From assembly GCA_050734185.1 (NCBI GenBank), contig JBOHUE010000183.1, positions 1-25,381 of the forward strand: a stretch of DNA of 25,381 bases, read 5' to 3'. Of this stretch, positions 23,245-25,381 are shown piece by piece (the stretch's first letter is position 1; the number at the start of each line of letters is the position of its first letter). Both the position numbers and the translations under genes were made by a program. The notes beneath the pieces are model-generated. The model did not search any database and was not told the origin of the DNA. It was given only the letters and a program-made list of their open reading frames with translations. This DNA comes from JAFALX01 sp050734185 (GTDB taxonomy: Bacteria; Chloroflexota; Dormibacteria; Aeolococcales; Aeolococcaceae).

Positions 23245-23988
23245 ATGCGCGCCACAGTGCTCGGCTGTCCGGTCGACGTCGTCGACGAAGGAACTGCCGT
23301 CGACGCGCTCGTATCGTTGGTGGAACGACGGCGCAACGACCACACGCGGCCCGGCGGTATCGTCGTCACCCTCAACCCCGAGATGGTGATGCTCGCGCGT
23401 CGCGACGCAGAGTTCCGGAGCACCGTCGCGGGCGCTGCACTCCTCATTCCGGACGGTATCGGTATCGTTCGAGCCGTGCGCCGGCGTGGCTTCCCCCGGG
23501 CCTCCCGCGTCACCGGTGCCGACACGCTGCTTGCGTACCTCCCGGAAGCGGCGCGGCGAGGGCACCGGCTTGCGCTTGCGGGCGCGGCGCCGGGTGTCGC
23601 AGCCGTGGCTGCGACGCGGCTGCGGCAGCGCTTTCCCGGCCTGGAGGTGGTGGCCGCCGACTCCGGTGACCCGGACGCCGCGATGGCACGACGGTTGCAG
23701 GACGCCAGGCCCGACATGGTCTGGGCGGCGTTCGGCTTCGGCAAGCAGGAGCTGTTCCTCAGCCACCACCTCGACATGATCGGAGCGGGCGCCGGCGTCG
23801 GCGTGGGCGGCACGCTGGACTACATCGCCGGCCGCGCGCTGCGGGCGCCGCGGCCCGTGCAGAAGGCCGGGCTGGAATGGGCCTGGCGCCTGGTGCTCGA
23901 GCCATGGCGGCTCCGTCGCCAGCTGCAGCTGCCGAGGTTCTGGGTGCTCGAGCGTCGCGAAGCCAGGCGGATGCGGCAGCCCCGCTGA
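23245..23988 (+). CDS. WecG/TagA/CpsF-family glycosyltransferase
   Basis: This family (GT26) adds N-acetylmannosamine, N-acetylmannosaminuronic acid or a related sugar to undecaprenyl-diphosphate-GlcNAc at the inner membrane, in teichoic acid, capsule or common-antigen synthesis. The 247-residue product has TLNPEMVMLARRD (42-54), the PDGIGIVRAVR motif with the likely catalytic Asp70, RVTGADTLLAYL, WAAFGFGKQELF (160-171) and the membrane-binding tail GVGGTLDYIAGRALRAPRPVQKAGLEWAWRLVLEPWRLRRQL. The substrate cannot be told from sequence. ATG at 23245 starts 14 nt after rpsI with no strong ribosome site, behind a CTCGCGCGAG palindrome (23234-23243). It probably shares the upstream transcript. 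Confidence 0.88.
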   Translation: MRATVLGCPVDVVDEGTAVDALVSLVERRRNDHTRPGGIVVTLNPEMVMLARRDAEFRSTVAGAALLIPDGIGIVRAVRRRGFPRASRVTGADTLLAYLPEAARRGHRLALAGAAPGVAAVAATRLRQRFPGLEVVAADSGDPDAAMARRLQDARPDMVWAAFGFGKQELFLSHHLDMIGAGAGVGVGGTLDYIAGRALRAPRPVQKAGLEWAWRLVLEPWRLRRQLQLPRFWVLERREARRMRQPR

Positions 23989-23997
23989 GGACGGATC

Positions 23998-24702
23998 GTG
24001 CTCAGCGTCATCGTGCCCGCCTACAACGAATCGGCACGGCTGCCGGCGACGCTGGTGCGGCTCCGCGAGTACCTCGACGCCGCGGGTGAAACCTACCAGG
24101 TGATCGTTGTCGACGACGGCAGCCTCGACGGCACCGCCGCCGCGGCGCAGGAGACGGCGAGCTCCTGGCCGCAGCTCTGCGTGATCGGCCTGCCGAGCAA
24201 CCAGGGCAAGGGCGCCGCCGTCCGCACCGGAATGCTTGCCGCCTCAGGGGAGCTGCGGCTCTTCACCGACGCCGACCTGAGCGCCCCCATCGAGGAGCTG
24301 CCCAACCTGCGCGCACACCTCAGCCCCACGACTCGCGTGGTGATCGCCTCGCGCGCGGTCGCCGGCTCGGTGATCGAGGAGCACCAGCCCGGGCGGCGGG
24401 AGATGATGGGCCGCACCTACAACAGACTGCTGCAGTTGATCGCGCTGCCCGGCCTGCACGACACGCAATGCGGGTTCAAGCTGTTCACCGACGAGGCCGC
24501 CATCGCGTGCTTCACCCCGCTGCGCACATTGCGATTCGGGTTCGACGCCGAGGTGCTGTTGCGGGCGCGCCGTCTGGGCTTTGGCATCGCTGAAGTGCCC
24601 GTGCGTTGGGGTCATCGGGAAGACTCTCGCGTGAGCGCGGTGCGCGATTCGGTGCGCACGCTCTACGAGTTGCTCGTGCTGCGATTCAAGGCGCGTCCTT
24701 AA
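23998..24702 (+). CDS. GT2 glycosyltransferase, ALG5/DPM1-like
   Basis: The product is a soluble-type family 2 glycosyltransferase that probably transfers a hexose from a nucleotide sugar to a polyprenyl phosphate. The 234-residue sequence has VIVPAYNES at 4-12, VDDGSLDGT (38-46), NQGKGAAVRTGM (68-79), the metal-binding DAD at 91-93 in FTDADLSAPIEELP, DTQCGFKLF (155-163), and EVPVRWGHREDSRVS (199-213). The last two motifs are typical of dolichyl-phosphate beta-glucosyltransferases (ALG5). Neither end has a membrane helix. GTG start with a GAGGA site overlapping the previous gene end, 9 nt away, so the two transferases are one unit. Confidence 0.88.
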   Translation: MLSVIVPAYNESARLPATLVRLREYLDAAGETYQVIVVDDGSLDGTAAAAQETASSWPQLCVIGLPSNQGKGAAVRTGMLAASGELRLFTDADLSAPIEELPNLRAHLSPTTRVVIASRAVAGSVIEEHQPGRREMMGRTYNRLLQLIALPGLHDTQCGFKLFTDEAAIACFTPLRTLRFGFDAEVLLRARRLGFGIAEVPVRWGHREDSRVSAVRDSVRTLYELLVLRFKARP

Positions 24703-24780
24703 GCTCGGAGAGGCCGAAGGCGTAGAGTCGGGCAGCCGAAACGCTGGGGGGCAGAAAGGGCTGCACAGGGGTACTCCGCG
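24703..24780 (+). promoter_or_regulatory. Short leader with hairpin before the DegS-like gene
   Basis: This 78-nt gap contains GCAGCC (24732-24737) paired with GGCTGC (24759-24764), a 6-bp stem with a G-rich 21-nt loop. No convincing -35/-10 pair is visible. AGGGG (24767-24771) serves as ribosome site for the GTG at 24781. The gene may be read from the glycosyltransferase transcript. Confidence 0.25.
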
Positions 24781-25381
24781 GTGGCATTGCTTCAGGCCAA
24801 CTCAACGAGCGCGTCGACGCCCCTGGCGTCGCTCCGTCAGCTGCTCGACCGTCGCATCTCGGAGATCGCGGCGCTGTCGGCGCGGACCGACCGTGACCTC
24901 GCCAACGCGATGCGCCGGCGCGACTCCCTGTACCAGGGCCTCCGACAGAACGCCGCGGTCATCGGCTCGTTCCTCGGCGGCAATGGGCGCGGCCAGGTGG
25001 TGTCGCTGGTGCGCGCGCTCCACGACGGGCTCTCGTTGCACGGGGACCGCGCGCAGGTCGAGGAGCGCATCGTGGAGCTGCGCGCACGGGGTGAGTTCCT
25101 CGCCGCGGAGCGCCGCCTGCTCGAGGAGGTGGAGGGTTCGGTGGGCGGTCGTGCGGCGCGGGATCAGCGCGTCGACTTCCGCGGAGCGCAGTTGAGCCAG
25201 GCCGCGCAGCGGATCTATCACATCGTCGAGGACGAGCACGAGGCGCTGGCGCGCGACCTCCTCGACGGCGCGATGCAGCGCCTGAGCGACGCCGCGATGG
25301 ACGCGGAGCTCGCCGGCCGTGTGCTTGCGTGGGACACCAGGACGGCGGGGGAGTCGCTGCGCCGCTGCCGCGTCGCCACCG
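24781..25381 (+). CDS. DegS-like sensor kinase homologue lacking the phospho-histidine (cut by window edge)
   Basis: The visible 200 codons encode a long helical, Arg/Glu/Ala-rich protein without membrane segments or signal peptide, probably coiled coil over about 15-60 and 90-120. Residues 151-166, DEHEALARDLLDGAMQ, match the HisKA_3 dimerisation box of DegS/NarX-type kinases (pattern E-x-x-R-x-A-R-x-L-H-D-G-x-x-Q), and the following helix fits the same domain. The phosphoacceptor histidine is replaced by Leu161. The expected ATPase domain would lie past the window edge. If real, this is a pseudo-kinase or a partner of another kinase. The family call rests on a short motif and is moderate. 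GTG start has AGGGG at 9-nt spacing. Confidence 0.55.
   Translation, partial: MALLQANSTSASTPLASLRQLLDRRISEIAALSARTDRDLANAMRRRDSLYQGLRQNAAVIGSFLGGNGRGQVVSLVRALHDGLSLHGDRAQVEERIVELRARGEFLAAERRLLEEVEGSVGGRAARDQRVDFRGAQLSQAAQRIYHIVEDEHEALARDLLDGAMQRLSDAAMDAELAGRVLAWDTRTAGESLRRCRVAT

Overview
This 25.4 kb window is a high-GC bacterial chromosome segment made almost entirely of the core translation and transcription gene supercluster. GTG and TTG starts are common and most genes are joined by 1-14 nt overlaps. Lineage cannot be fixed by eye. Zinc-ribbon S14, S4, L36 and L24, an L10-type leader RNA, Ala/Pro/Glu-rich ribosomal protein tails and a DegS-like kinase-type gene suggest a high-GC Terrabacteria lineage (Chloroflexota, Dormibacterota or Actinomycetota-like). 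That placement is inference.

Layout. Positions 1-2078 (minus strand) hold rplJ, rplL and the first 282 codons of rpoB, reading out of the left edge. Positions 2079-2409 are a divergent control region: an L10 leader and a probable extended -10 promoter face left, and a good sigma-70-type promoter with a structured 5' UTR faces right. Positions 2410-23230 (plus strand) run 36 genes in one direction: str (rpsL, rpsG, fusA, tuf), S10 (rpsJ to rpsQ), spc (rplN to rplO, secY, adk, map), alpha (rpmJ, rpsM, rpsK, rpsD, rpoA, rplQ), then rplM and rpsI. Only two gaps in this run are long: tuf-rpsJ (193 nt) and map-rpmJ (167 nt). Both carry RNA or promoter structure. Positions 23245-24702 hold two envelope-glycan glycosyltransferase genes (a WecG/TagA-type and an ALG5-type GT2). 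From 24781 a DegS-like gene runs off the right edge; its predicted phosphoacceptor histidine is a leucine.

How it works together. The genes supply the 30S and 50S proteins, both GTPase elongation factors, RNA polymerase alpha and beta, the SecY channel, adenylate kinase and methionine aminopeptidase, so ribosome, polymerase and secretion capacity are expressed together. infA is absent from its usual place after map, and rplK-rplA are absent upstream of rplJ.

I found no phage, insertion sequence, CRISPR array, tRNA or rRNA, and no undescribed multi-gene system. The most novel material is regulatory. The tuf-rpsJ gap can fold into an 8-bp closing helix around two hairpins, with an alternative partner near the rpsJ start. 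A 17-nt palindrome lies over the -35 position of a probable promoter for the alpha operon. Other notable points are the 140-residue bipartite tail on S3 and the histidine-less kinase-like protein.
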